A stretch of 64,000 bases of DNA from Echria macrotheca (lineage: Eukaryota; Ascomycota; Sordariomycetes; Sordariales; Schizotheciaceae): positions 1-64,000 of the forward strand of contig MU839853.1 of NCBI GenBank assembly GCA_030411725.1. The letters run 5' to 3'. A program made the translations under genes and the position numbers. How positions within the stretch are numbered: the stretch's first letter is position 1; every line of letters starts with the position of its first letter. The notes beneath the pieces were generated by a model, which was not told where the DNA came from, ran no database searches, and saw only the letters and a program-made list of their open reading frames with translations. This document shows, one piece after another, positions 1 to 11,055 of this stretch.

Positions 1-95
1 ACCCTAACCCTAACCCTAACCCTAACCCTAACCCTAACCCTAACCCTAACCCTAACCCTAACCCTAACCCTAACCCTAACCCTAACCCTAACCCT
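1..95. repeat. telomere repeat array (CCCTAA)n
   Basis: The window opens with about 16 uninterrupted CCCTAA units, ending in unique sequence at about base 96. CCCTAA on the plus strand at the 5' end is the C-rich strand of the TTAGGG telomere used by most filamentous fungi. The window therefore begins at a physical chromosome end. Confidence 0.99.
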
Positions 96-2424
96 GTAGC
101 AGCTTGGTATTTTCAATGTTCAGGCTTCTGCTTCTTGGGCGTTCCGAATGATGCAAGCGGATACAGAGCGGTGGCGGGCTTGGCTTGATTATTCCATTGA
201 AACCCAACCCAGTACTCGCCGATCTAACCAACACAACCTGACCGTCGATGACACCATACTCGCCACACCGGTACGCCACATAGCCGGAGGACGGTCCAAA
301 TGGACCGCACAAGGTAGAAAATGCTATCATTACATCCCAAGCGGTCAGAATATGGGGTAGAGATGAAACCGCACTCTTTGCAACACCGAATTGGTGAGGT
401 GGTAATCGGGGCTGGGAGCTCAGTCTTACGTGCAAGCAGCAAATGATGGCCACAGAGAACGAAGCTTTTCCATGACCATATGAACTAACTCTTCGACCAG
501 AACCATTGGTGTGGTTTTGACGCGTTCGTCATATCGGGATACCGGTCGCTGCCGCGGTTTCTGGGGCTGACCTTCCAACGCGCGCCGGAGGTCTTGGCAC
601 CTGCGCGCAGGAGGCGAAGTGCGAATTGTGTCAAAAACGATCAATAAGCGGAACAAGGCTCATGACCTGATACGGGTCTGTAGGTGAACTGATTCATAGA
701 CTATCTAGTCTATAGCCGTAATCTGTGATATGTGTGAAGCTGAAAAGCTTGGAAGCGCAGGATTAAATATTTGGTATTGTAGAGCCTAGCAGGCACACAC
801 ACCCAACGCCCAACAGTATACCCTAGGTACGAAGGGAAAGTGATGATTACGCCTTCAGCCTTGCCATCCCCTAACCGTGGTCCGCAAGTTGAGGGAGAGT
901 GCTGGAGGGTAATGTAGTTTAGGCGCCAGTATATTCTATGACGTCGGGGTAGCTCATGCCCATAGCATGGCACAGCCCAAACCTCGCTACCGGTAGGTGT
1001 GTGCAGGACCTCCACAACGCAAATGTTGCTCGCAGATGGAAATCTTCCTGATCAAAAATCGCTCTCCCATGCTGGATGGTTTTTGGTCTCCCTCTTCTAC
1101 TTCAAACTCGTCCGGCCATTGGCCATGTGTTCGGTTTCTGGCTCACCAACAATAACAGCGGTCAGCGACTCTGAGCGGTACATATTCCGCAAAGTGCCAT
1201 AAAGTAGTCATGTCTACGCAGCCGTAAAAATGCATATACGGAGTACGTACTCCTGCTCATTCTAGTTCATTCTAGGCAGACGAATTAAAGCACATGAGCT
1301 GCGTAATATCGCCACGAAGCTTTCCCGCCTCAGCAGTCGTGGTCATGCCAGAGGTTTTCGTAGGAGCCGTTACAACCTAAGGGTCATAGCGTATATGCGC
1401 GTTTAAGTGGCGGCTGTCAGAGTGTCTAGTTCTTCTTGTGTAACATATTCTTGCCTGTGTAACAGCAGGCATGCCTTTCCCACGTTTCCATGACGACGTC
1501 GGCCCGACGACGCCTATCCGAGACGGAGGTTCGCGGAGCGTCTCGCAACTTGGTGGGTAACATCCACGACTCCTTCAAGGCGTCCACCGCGACGGAGGTT
1601 CGACAACTTCTGGTGGCTGTTAAAGCGTGAAGTTATTGTTGTGTAACGTATTCTCGCCTGTGTAACAGCGGCTGCCTAGGTAGCATCCCCGGCTTGATCA
1701 GGTGTCAACCGTAGCGGAGGTTCGGGAACCTCTGAGGGCTTTCCCGCTCCCAGGGCCGACACGGAGCACAATTTAACATTCTGGTCTGAAGTACTGAATC
1801 TTGAGAATAAAATGGAGGCCAGATACCAGGTAGGTCGACAGTGATTCTAACCACCGGTCAAGTTAGGGGCTCGACTTGGACATGGCGCTTACGTACTTCT
1901 ATACCTATCGAAGTAGGTGGGCACCTATGCACCTTCCTAGAGGTAGACAACAGTCTGGTACAGGCCGGGCCATGCGATAGAAAAGAGCGTGTATCTCCTT
2001 CGGCTCTCGTCGTTTCCGAAAGACCTGCCTTTTCTAGATGTCCAAACGCTCAACCTCGTCTCGGCCGATGCCAGGCAGCCACGGTATTCCATGGTACGTC
2101 GCCGCCTCATTCTCAAGCACACCCCCAATAATGCGCCGTGTGCCGCAGCTCATCACTTTTGAACCAAATCTTCTGAATGTGTCTCAAGTCCTTAACCTTG
2201 GTTGAGAGAGTATCGTTTGCGAGGCGCATTTCGGGATTGGTGTTGAGAGGCAAGAACTTGGACGGCTCAAGGTGGTGAGTTGCTATTCCGGGCACCTGGT
2301 CGAACCTAACACGCGAAGCCCTGACCCCAGCTCCGAAGCCCATCCCAAGGTCTATCACGATGAAAACGACGGAGGAGCATCGTACCGTGGCGAATTACGA
2401 GCTTTGCTAGACGGAGGCACCGAA
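96..2424. other. gene-poor subtelomeric sequence
   Basis: No convincing coding region is seen here. The open frames are short, lack ATG starts or splice-supported extension, and match no family I recognise. A RecQ-type telomere-linked helicase, which some fungi carry at this position, is not visible. The stretch holds the degenerate repeats listed at 1438-1724. Confidence 0.6.
1438..1724 (+). repeat. degenerate subtelomeric direct repeats
   Basis: A 29-bp segment at 1438-1466 recurs at 1641-1669 with 27 of 29 bases identical. Both differences are transitions. A second element, a 12-bp core GACGGAGGTTCG, occurs at 1522-1533 and 1591-1602, with a one-base variant at 1713-1724. The order of the two elements suggests an old unit of about 200 bp, duplicated and since diverged. 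The C-to-T / G-to-A direction in copy 1 would fit repeat-induced point mutation, but two sites are far too few to claim it. Confidence 0.7.
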
Positions 2425-2432
2425 TATAAATA
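2425..2432 (+). promoter_or_regulatory. TATA box of the small secreted protein gene
   Basis: TATAAATA lies 127 bp upstream of the ATG at 2559, a usual distance for a fungal core promoter with a 5' leader of roughly 90-100 nt. The leader is CT-rich near the start codon. Confidence 0.55.
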
Positions 2433-2558
2433 CTTGCTCCGTCGCCTCTCTCGTCCTTCAACTCTTTCCAGTCTTCGCCCAGCAGGAAACGATTCAGCTC
2501 GTTCTCAACCATCTCAACTCAAAACCAGCAGCTCTTGCTCCTCCAAGTCTTTTCCAAA

Positions 2559-3140
2559 ATGCAGCTTTCCAATCTCTTTGGTCTCTTGCCCCTCGCCACA
2601 GCCGTCTCGGGAGCGGTGCTTCCTAGAGATGCCCCGCCCGGCATCTACAGGATTACCGTGATCAACGGCACCGAAAGCGCCCCCGTCAAGATCGGAGACC
2701 TCTACTACGGTCCCGAGATTTCCGGCTCCATCGCTGCTCGTGGCCTCGACAAGCGCGACAGCACGGGAGCCACCGGCAGGTCATTCCCTAACCACGACGA
2801 CTACAACTCCTGCACCAACACATGGCGGAACCTACTTCAGGGAGGCGGAAAGTTTGAGGGCAAGACCAAGTACGTCGTCAGGAGCGGCGTCGCAGAACTG
2901 GTCGGCTGCAACTATAACGGTAAGTATCCTATGTCTTAGAACATCTTTTATCAAGACTAACGGGGCATGTGTTGTGCAGATTTTCAGTTCGCACCGCCGA
3001 CCCCGACTGTCGATCAGTTCAACGGTATCATGGACAATGTGGCCGGGTCCTGGAACACCGGCTGGGTGCACTCTGACCCCTATGACTGGACATTTTGGCG
3101 TGATATTACCGGGTCGGTCAACTACTGTTCCAACCTGTGA
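2559..3140 (+). CDS. small secreted protein, two exons
   Basis: Predicted 173-residue extracellular protein of unknown function. Exon 1 is 2559-2919, the intron 2920-2979 (60 nt, GTAAGT donor, GACTAAC-type branch point, TGCAG acceptor) and exon 2 2980-3140. Residues 1-19 form a classic signal peptide (hydrophobic core then AVSGA). A Kex2-like LDKR site at residues 63-66 suggests pro-peptide removal. The mature part has cysteines at about 85, 117 and 170 and many Trp/Tyr/Asn residues, with one N-glycosylation sequon (NGT, 36-38). A TATA box and CT-rich leader precede it. It is the gene nearest the telomere. The size, pro-site and location resemble candidate effector or secreted defence proteins, but I recognise no family, so that role is inference. 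Splicing restores one clean frame across the join. Confidence 0.8.
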
Positions 3141-6100
3141 TATGAGTTGTCCCTCCTTGGGAAGATGGTAGGACGCGGCTCGACGTTGTTTCCGGAGGTG
3201 AAGTCAGCTGTTAGTGCGAAAGGGGTCCGCATCCACTTCATGGTTGTGGCTATTCAATTCTTGCTGGAGACATGTTAAAATTCAAGGTGTTAAGACCGAG
3301 ATCCATATTAGTTAGGGCGTCGCAAATACGAAAACCTTTGCCCCGAATTCGACTGTTGATCCTTTGAAGATTTGGAGTTCCCGTATGGAAAATTGTGCCC
3401 TTATCATTTAACAGGTCTCGACCTAACACAAACCTGCGGCTAGCGTAACCCAGGGAGTACGTGCAGGACTGGCCAACTTCTTCAGCATCACAGCCGTATT
3501 CATAAGGAGCTGGAGACCTACCTGATTAGCGGCTACAGTCGCAACATATCTATATTGGACATGCCCTAGTCCGCACCACCGAGGTGCACCATACATATGC
3601 CGATTCTTGACGATGAGTGGGTTGAAAGCGTGAACTCAGGGCTGGAATCAGATGCGGCGCGTCGCCAGCGCGCTAGAAAAATGGATGCAACTAGCGCCGG
3701 TGACGATGGGCAAGTCGCGTCATTTTACGGTTGTCTATCCGGTTGTGAGACAGCTTGTATGAGATCCCAATTGCCCTCAATACGGGTTATTAGGTCCACG
3801 CGACTCTGCCTGAGGGTGTCGCTGGTTGCCCTTGCATTCAAGTCAAACTCGGTGTGGCACAGGCATGGCTTATGGCTTGCGGGATATTGCCCTCACCAAT
3901 GAGGTAGGTGGAGTCATTACTCTTTGCCTCCGTACCAGCTTTGCTACACAGCTGCCTGGCTTGGCTCGCTCACCCGACGTACGGCCCGAGAGTAGCGGCA
4001 GCGGAGGCTGCAGCCGAGCGTCCGATCACTTTACTGCGCCGTAGCATACCTATATTAAGCACTGAATGCTTCAACAGGCGCAACCAGTAACGAAACCTGT
4101 ACCCACGCTGGATTCTGATCAGCACAGTTGGCGGTCAAATTACAATATATGCAAAGGGTGGCTTGGCTGTTAACCAGGAGCCCAAGAGGAAAACCCAACC
4201 ATGGTTTTCCATTTTTGCCGTTGCACTATAATGGGAGCTGCTGTACCCCGGCACCCCATCCTTCACGGTCCTTGTGAACGTTCGACTACAATGCTTCTGA
4301 TTTTGTAATGGCGAGAAACCCTTGGGCCTTTCCAAGCGCAAAGATGCGATGACAGCCACCCGCGAAAAGGACTGACTGAACTACAAACTGATTCCTGCAC
4401 GATTGCCTTTCTTGGTCCTGTTTTGTTTATATATCTGCTGTTTGTTGGGCCTGTTGGCATACTGATGTGTGTGTTCCCCTCTTCCTCCGGGAGCCGCGAC
4501 TATGTTATCAGTGACACGCCGACTAGGCCAACAGGCCTTGTCTTTGCCCCTCTTGTTAAGTCGATGCGGACAGCCGAAGCTTCAGCAAACCCGAGTCCTG
4601 TTAGCTCAACATCTACACCAGAAAATCACTCTGCGGAAAAGTTCTCGGTGGCTGCCATGGGGCCTTCCTGCCTGAATACCTATCTAGATTTGTTTCCCTC
4701 ATTCAATGAGTCCCAGGGTGACAACACCTCCCATGGACTTAACCTGGCCCGGAAACGGCTCTTTCATTCAAAGTTGCGTGCGAGTCTTAACCCTGAACAT
4801 TACGCAATACCCACCGGCCCAACACAACCGGTGCAATGGCATTTATCTTTCAGAGACGGGTTCATCGACTTCTCACTCTTCTTCTACCCCTGGGCCACCA
4901 GAACCGACAAGGATCTTTACGCGACCCGGACTGAGGGACACACTGTCTGGCGCTACGCCGTCATTACCTGTGTTGGGCCTGGCCTGGTGTTCTAGGCTGC
5001 TCCCCGCCACTGGGTGGCTTGGAAAGTAGTAGCTATCTAGAAGAACGAGCGAGAAAGAAAGCAGGTTGGACTCGGCAGTCTTCAGAAAAAGTGCTACCAG
5101 GGCCGGACGGAATATCTCTGGAGAAACGACCAAAATATGGGGCTATGACGGAGACAAGGAAATTCAAGTCAAGGTTTCGGGGTGTTCGTGATCTCCCAAC
5201 TCAAATCACTGACATTTTCATATGGATAATGGCGCCAGCGACTACTTCTTCCTCTAGATGAGCAGGGAGTCACGCCCACTTTTGTTGGGAAGCCGAAGAT
5301 AACCCAACATTATGAATGTGGAGTCCCACCGCTACGGCCATAGCAGACGTTTTTGAGTCAAAGAAATTGATGAAATTGTCACAACCCAACACCTCCTCCA
5401 AGACTAGGGTTACACTTCTGGCCCACCTATAACAACGGCAATCTTTAGAGATTGGGGAGATTTTGTATTTGCAACAACGATCACCGGTGCTATCGCTCTT
5501 TCGGACGAAAGGTCCAGACTGGAAGAGAGACTGTTCCCCTAAAGCTTCACCTTCTATCATGAGGTCGTTTTGTTGTTGCTAAATTTTACTTGCATTCCCA
5601 GCAACGGAGCGGGAGGGACAATTTTCCCCTTCCCTGGTCCGGGTCTACGTTCGGAGTTGCCATCGGGATCTTGGGAAACATCAAATCTCCGGCACCCCAG
5701 AGCGGCAGAGCACGGCCAATCAGAAAGGACTCGGGAGAATGACAAGCTGGGCTGGCCCGGGTCCGGAAGTGAGCAAACATAGACAACCCGGGGACCTGGC
5801 GACCCAGGATCAAGCTCAGGTTCCTGCAGAAAGGGTTCACGAGGTGGAGAAAACACTACTCCCGCTACCGGGTACCAAACAGTCCATCGCCAGTACTACA
5901 GTATTTCCCATCCCTGAAAATGTTGGACCCTTCTTAGGAATGGTGACATACGTGACTCGATCCTGGTTGTGAGCGTCTACGTCGGACTTTTCAGTGCTGC
6001 ACTGTAATCTAGAGTGGACAACCCCCTGAAAGCACCAGATACTGGCACGGTATTCGAAATCTTGATGATGACTACAGTCTGTTGTCACAATATGCCGACA

Positions 6101-7379
6101 GCATGGCCCATAGGTCCTACAGCCTGTTCTCGGCGCCTTTGGAGGAACAGCCTGTCGGCATCGGAGAAGCTACAGAGGTACATCGGGGCTACCCGGCAAT
6201 ATCCAATACAATTACGTAAATGCATTGGTTCAAACATCCGTTATGTGGACGACTCGGTTCATAATTGCCCAGAGGACAAGATGGCGTCCCGTAGGAAGTG
6301 TAGGCGATACGGAACGCAATAGACCCGACATACCCCATTATCTACCGCCTTCCTGTGCCGGTGATAGTTAGGCTGAAGCTGGACATTGGGTCCAAACCCC
6401 AATGACCAGAACCAGATGGAGATATCTCTAGATTGGCTGGCTCGGCTTTCTGCAATGGCTAAGCATGACACCATATCACAACAGAGTCACGTCTCTCGGA
6501 ATTGGTGTGGTGTAAATAAAACTCCCGGTCAAAGCACAGGGAGCTACACATGAATTCCGGGTGGCATTCCATCTAATTCAAAGAATAATCCCTCTTGTCC
6601 GGTGCTGGTCGCACCAGACTCCGCCCGGAGTCCGAGGCCAAGGTGTGACGCGGCAACTTACGCTGCTTCCAATTGTCGGGCATTCTCAAGGACTACATAC
6701 TATAGCGAGCGAAGTCAACATACTATGCTGCTTTCCGTGATGGTTGCGGTCTCCCTAATTGTCCGGTGGGGATTTGGACCACCGGTATAAAGGGTAATGT
6801 TCGGGCTAATATAATACGACCCAATGGTCATCGTTGCATGCCGCGGGGAATTTTAAAGTTTAGGCTTACCCCTGATTTCGGACTGGGCTCCCAACTTCTC
6901 GGGACAGATTGTTTCTGCACATGCTGGAGAATTCTGCGAATAGATCAAATCCTAGATCCACCCCAGCTTGCTCATTTGACACCCGTTCCGTGTTTTTCGG
7001 AAGCTCCAAGCGCTTTTTTCACGTAACACGTGTCATGCGCTTCAAAGAGTGACATTATTTTATCTTCGACTTTACTGAACAATGAATAAGCAGGTATCCA
7101 ACCTGTCACCATGACGGGGAGCGTTCTCATGAAACTTGTTCGCGGGGTATTACCCGGACCATCCGATCCAGGAAAGCCGGCAAATCTCCACAACCGTCCC
7201 ATCTCCATGCCCAGCAGATTGGAAATAGATGCAGTCGAAGGAGCGGGGACACTCCACAAATCCGGGGAAGCGAACCCCCCCATATTGCTTGAATAATAAA
7301 CATCCGACCCGAGGGTCGGTAAATAACCCAGGTATTGATGCAGGCCAGTCCGTTTGTGTTTAGATCCGGGGATCCCAGC
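3141..7379. other. long gene-poor stretch
   Basis: About 4.2 kb with no gene I can support. Open frames exist on both strands, the longest about 190 codons near 4423-4995. None has a recognisable domain, a good ATG context or neighbouring exons, and their compositions look non-coding. No transposase, reverse transcriptase or terminal repeat was recognised. It may contain decayed elements, but I cannot show it. Confidence 0.5.
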
Positions 7380-7387
7380 TATAAAAA
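7380..7387 (+). promoter_or_regulatory. TATA box of the glycine-rich protein gene
   Basis: TATAAAAA sits 167 bp upstream of the ATG at 7547. It is followed by a CT-rich leader, as expected for a strongly expressed fungal gene. Confidence 0.55.
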
Positions 7388-7546
7388 GAAGGGATCTTCC
7401 CCTTGATATCAGTTACGGTTAACCCGTCAAGGACACTGATTCTCGATCGCAAACCTTCAGCGACTAGAATTCTTTGCCACTGGTGTACGGCCGGTCCTTC
7501 TTGCTCCACCCGCTCTACGATTTGCTCCAGATCCACACGACCCATC

Positions 7547-8294
7547 ATGAAGCCGGCTTTCCTTCTTTCTGCTTTAGTTTTCGGCGTGCAATGCCATGCT
7601 GCTGCCATAGCCGTATCCCCAGATGTCGGTGCTGCTAGCCTTGTCTCTCGGCAGAGAGGCGGTGGTGGTGGAGGTGGTGGCGGACACAGTGGAGGCGGTG
7701 GAGGCGGACACGGTGGAGGCGGTGGAGGCGCCGGAGGTGGTGGACGAGGTGGAGGCGGAGGCGGAAACAGGGGAGGAGGCGGCGGAAACCACGGAGGCGG
7801 TGGAGGCGGAGGAGGTGGGGGCGGTGCGAGGGGCGGCGGTGGTGGTAATCGCGGAGGAGGAGCCGGAAACCGTAGTGGAGGCGGACAGGGTGTTGGTAAC
7901 GGCGGTCAACGAGGTGGTAATCCCGGCCAGCCGGGCAATCAGGGCGGCAACCCAGGCCAGTGGGGTGGCCAGCCCGGTAACCCCGGACACGGAGGCCCGG
8001 CAGGAAACCCAGGTCAATGGGGCAACCAAGGTGGTAACCCGGGTCAGCAAGGTGGCAGCCCAGGTCAATGGGGTAATCCAAACCAGTGGGGTACCGGTGC
8101 CGGACCTGTCACTATCATCCCGGGCGATGATGGTGATGATTCTGGAGATTACGATGATGAGCCTGTCGCAGATGAGCCAGTTGGTGAGTATCCATGCCGC
8201 ATATGGGTATCTTATTTTGGGCACTCTTTGTACTCACGAAGCCACAGATGGAGACGACCAGGACGGCGACGCGGATCCGGAAATCGATCCCTAG
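7547..8294 (+). CDS. secreted glycine-rich repeat protein with acidic tail
   Basis: Predicted 227-residue secreted low-complexity protein. Exon 1 is 7547-8183, the intron 8184-8247 (64 nt, GTGAGT donor, CACAG acceptor) and exon 2 8248-8294. Residues 1-19 form a signal peptide. The region from about 36 to 115 is nearly pure Gly with interspersed Arg, Asn, His and Ser. The region from about 120 to 185 has imperfect NPGQWG / QPGNQGG repeats. The last 45 residues are strongly acidic (Asp/Glu-rich). The layout suggests an extended wall-associated or matrix protein. Glycine-rich secreted proteins are common in fungi and I do not recognise a specific family. The GGN repeats keep other frames open on both strands, but only this frame has a signal peptide and a splice-consistent end. 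Polyglycine tracts may differ in length between strains. Confidence 0.8.
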
Positions 8295-8874
8295 GTGCGA
8301 GGTGTAAGACAACATTTGTCGTGGCGATGGGAGTGCCAAATATTAGTTTGACCCGGAATGCTGATATGCTCTTAAGTAAGGACCTGGAAAAGGAAGAGAA
8401 TGATAAATGTATTTAGGTCTGTGGTTGAAATTCTTTTCCTGAATGCCAGTTTGGAAACCTAGCTCCCTATCCCCTTGTCCGAAAAATTGTATTATACAAC
8501 GACAGCATGAGAGACAAGGACAAAACCAATAAGACTGGACGATATCCGACGGACTAGACACCACGGCATGGAGATCATTCTACGTCATCGGAACCGTATA
8601 TGCTACCCCAATGCTGCGCCGCAATCCATAATCACATCATCCGCTGGATGGGTTATGCAAACAATACCACATCGGTACTATACCCGAAAATGAAATTTAG
8701 CCGGTGCAATCGCGGCCAGCCAGGTAAGGTTGGATTAACAAATGGTTGGTGCCGGGAAGGGTGAGGCGAGGGAGAGAAACCTACCTTACTTTATCCACTT
8801 CATGGCAAAAAATATTCTTGTGGGATCAACATTGCTGCCTAGGTGCGCAGATCGGCATACAAAGAGCCCATTCA
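8295..8874. other. intergenic, nothing recognised
   Basis: About 580 bp between the glycine-rich gene and the TATA box at 8875. No coding region or repeat was recognised. Confidence 0.5.
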
Positions 8875-8884
8875 TATATATAAA
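8875..8884 (+). promoter_or_regulatory. TATA box of the putative small membrane protein gene
   Basis: TATATATAAA lies 117 bp before the ATG at 9001. It is the main reason for thinking the short frame downstream is a real gene. Confidence 0.45.
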
Positions 8885-9000
8885 GAAAATCTGTACAAAA
8901 CAACTTGGATCATGGAGCTTGCCCCTATTCGCATACAAATCGGTTTATCTTCTTGGATACCATCTAAGCCAGTTTTAAATCCTAATCGGAGGTGTACAAA

Positions 9001-9288
9001 ATGCCGTCCATCTCATTCATCCAGCGTGCGTGTTTCTCTTCCGGTGCGAAATCAGGAGTTGACCAATATTCGCCAGAACGAGCTGCCCTACCGAACACAG
9101 TGCTAATTCTGGTAGCGCGAGATTCCCCGTCGAATGGCACATCAATCGGCCTCGGTGTGGCGCTAGGAGTTGTGACTGTAGTCGCGATTATTGGAGCGTA
9201 CTTTTTGCAAGACTATGTCAGAAAGCACAGGATATTGAAGAGCATGGCGAACTCGAACTCGGTCAATGCGAACATGAACCCGGCCTAG
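9001..9288 (+). CDS. putative small one-pass membrane protein
   Basis: Predicted 95 residues, no introns. The start is the first ATG in the frame (AAAATGCC context), 117 bp after a good TATA box. The central segment, from about residue 47 to 71, is a hydrophobic alpha-helix rich in Gly, Val, Ala and Ile (SIGLGVALGVVTVVAIIGAY). A basic stretch (VRKHRILK) follows, so the C-terminus probably faces the cytosol. There is no clear signal peptide and no recognised family. It could be a genuine small gene, or the surviving membrane/cytoplasmic part of a larger decayed membrane protein. Confidence 0.4.
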   Translation: MPSISFIQRACFSSGAKSGVDQYSPERAALPNTVLILVARDSPSNGTSIGLGVALGVVTVVAIIGAYFLQDYVRKHRILKSMANSNSVNANMNPA

Positions 9289-9572
9289 CAGAGCTGACCG
9301 TTGGAGATCAAGTGGTTCTGTTTATCACTGTAAGCTAATGGCTCACTCCAGTTGCTTCAATTTTCCTTTATCCTTGGAATATCGGAGGCTAAGTAGGGAG
9401 GATGAGAAGGAAAGATTCGCATAGAGCCTACACACTGCCCAGCGGGTGAATAGCCCCAATGCCCGTTTGACCTGAAGCGCTATTGAGTTTATTGGTTTCA
9501 ACGAGTTTGCATGAAGCTGCCCGAGGCAATCATAATAATTCCTACAACACACCCGTCTTCACCCGCAGTGCA

Positions 9573-10599
9573 CTAGTCCCGCCCGAGTTTGATCCGCTTC
9601 CCAGGACCACCCTGTGAAAAAAGACGTGTCAGCAACAGTGTCACATCATACTTGATGATCGATATCATAACCCTTCAGGGCGTGACTTACAAAAAAGACG
9701 CCCGAGTCTTCTACCTCCTTCGCGTTGACCTCGCCCAACCAGGCAGGCCAAAGTTTCTCCAGCTCCTCCTCCGACTCCCACGTCTCCCCACCGGCCACCA
9801 CCACAACCCGTCGGTCTAGACGCGCGTCAACGACACACTGCACTATAGAGCGCGCAACTACCTCGGGCGGTTGGATGCGGAAGCCGGCACCTCGCCACAT
9901 GTCCTTGACCACGTCTGGAAGCATTGCCGTGTCCGTGGCGCCCGGGCATAGGGCATTGAAACGGGTCGGGGTTACGGCCGGGAGAGAGCGTGTGAGACCC
10001 ACAAGACCATGCTTGGTAGAAGAGTAGATGGTCATGCCAGGAGTTGGGGTGAGGCCCGCAAGTGAGGACGTGAACGTCACCGAGGGCGTAAACCCCTGGT
10101 TCGAGCCAATGGAAGCACCAGGGAAGGACGGAGAGGCGGTAATAAAAGCGAGGGCGAGATGGGTCAAAATCATGGGGGCGACGAGGTTGGTGGCGACCAT
10201 CTTGCTGATCCCAGCACTGGCGGTTTCGTTTCGCACGGCGTCGAGTGTCAAGTTGCCGAACCAAGTCGGATCATCGACGGTAGCAGCACAGCTAATGGCC
10301 GCATCGACACGCCCGTGAATTTTGAAAGCCTCTTCGAACAGCGCAAGCTGGTCCGGGTAGGAGGTGACATCGGTGTGGCGGAAGTGGACGGTGCCGCCGT
10401 TGGGGGGATTGGTTGCCTTCAAGGAGTCTTCGAGTGCAGCGCCAGGGCCACTTGCGATGTCACCAAACACTACATGAGCCCCGAGAGTGTGGAGGAGCGT
10501 TACCGTTGTAGCGCCAATGCCTTGGGCACCCCCAGTCACGACGATGACTCGTCCCTTGACCTTCTGGGCCTTTTCTGGGGAGTATGTGATGGAAGGCAT
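9573..10599 (-). CDS. short-chain dehydrogenase/reductase (SDR)
   Basis: Predicted 315-residue NAD(P)-dependent oxidoreductase. Exon 1 is 10599-9691, the intron 9690-9612 (79 nt, GTAAGT donor, GCTGAC branch point, TTCACAG acceptor) and exon 2 9611-9573. The Rossmann glycine motif TGGAQGIG is at residues 23-30 and the catalytic YxxxK (YSSTK) at 192-196, with the active-site Ser just before about 180. The usual NNAG is replaced by SCAAT near 103-107. Splicing adds the tail PGKRIKLGRD, typical of fungal SDRs of the 15-hydroxyprostaglandin-dehydrogenase-like group. The frame stays open far upstream of the chosen start, but 10599 is the ATG that gives normal family length. The substrate is unknown; 'alcohol/ketone oxidoreductase' is as far as the sequence goes. 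It lies in a run of minus-strand small-molecule enzymes. Confidence 0.88.
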
Positions 10600-11055
10600 G
10601 TCGGGATGCAATTTCCGTGCCGGAGAAGGAGTGATATGAGCTGCGGGATTGACAACTTTGGATTCTCGGCGCAGACTGCCGGGCATGAACAGAATAAATA
10701 GTCTCATCGCTCGCAACCAAAGGCGCTGCATAGGTAGGTATAGTTGCTGGCTATCATATTTTGCTCCACCACTCCAAAAACTCCGCGTCTGACCGCGCCG
10801 TGCAACTGGTAGACTGCAAGCAGTTCGGCGAACCAAGCTCGACGATGTCACCGCGCTTGTTCTTTGCCCAATGAGGAGATGCTCGTGGGCCCCCAAGCAG
10901 GGGGATGAAGATGTTGGCGGAGTTGCCGGAGTCAGCCGCGAGGTGGAGAACGACGCGCCGAGCAAGAGTTGAGACTCGTCATTCGTTGATTACCTCACGT
11001 GTGGCTGTGATGCTAAATAAGTCTGCGGCAGCTGCAGGCGCTGAAAACAAAAGAG
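10600..11055. other. intergenic, upstream of the SDR gene
   Basis: 456 bp between two tandem minus-strand SDR genes, holding the promoter of the first. No TATA box is obvious and no other feature was recognised. Confidence 0.5.

Noticed and set aside
4423..4995. 190-codon open frame in the gene-poor telomere-proximal stretch
   Set aside because: The frame starts without an ATG, has no recognisable domain or splice partners, and its composition is unlike the neighbouring genes.
96..7379. Telomere-linked RecQ helicase or other subtelomeric helicase
   Set aside because: No helicase motifs (GxGKS/T with DExH) are seen in any frame in this stretch.
7574..8294. Long alternative frames on both strands across the glycine-rich gene
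   Set aside because: GGN repeats contain no stops in other frames; only one frame has a signal peptide and a consistent splice.
9689..9720. SDR ending at the first in-frame stop without an intron
   Set aside because: Removing the 79-nt intron restores the family tail PGKRIKLGRD, so the unspliced ending is not the real one.
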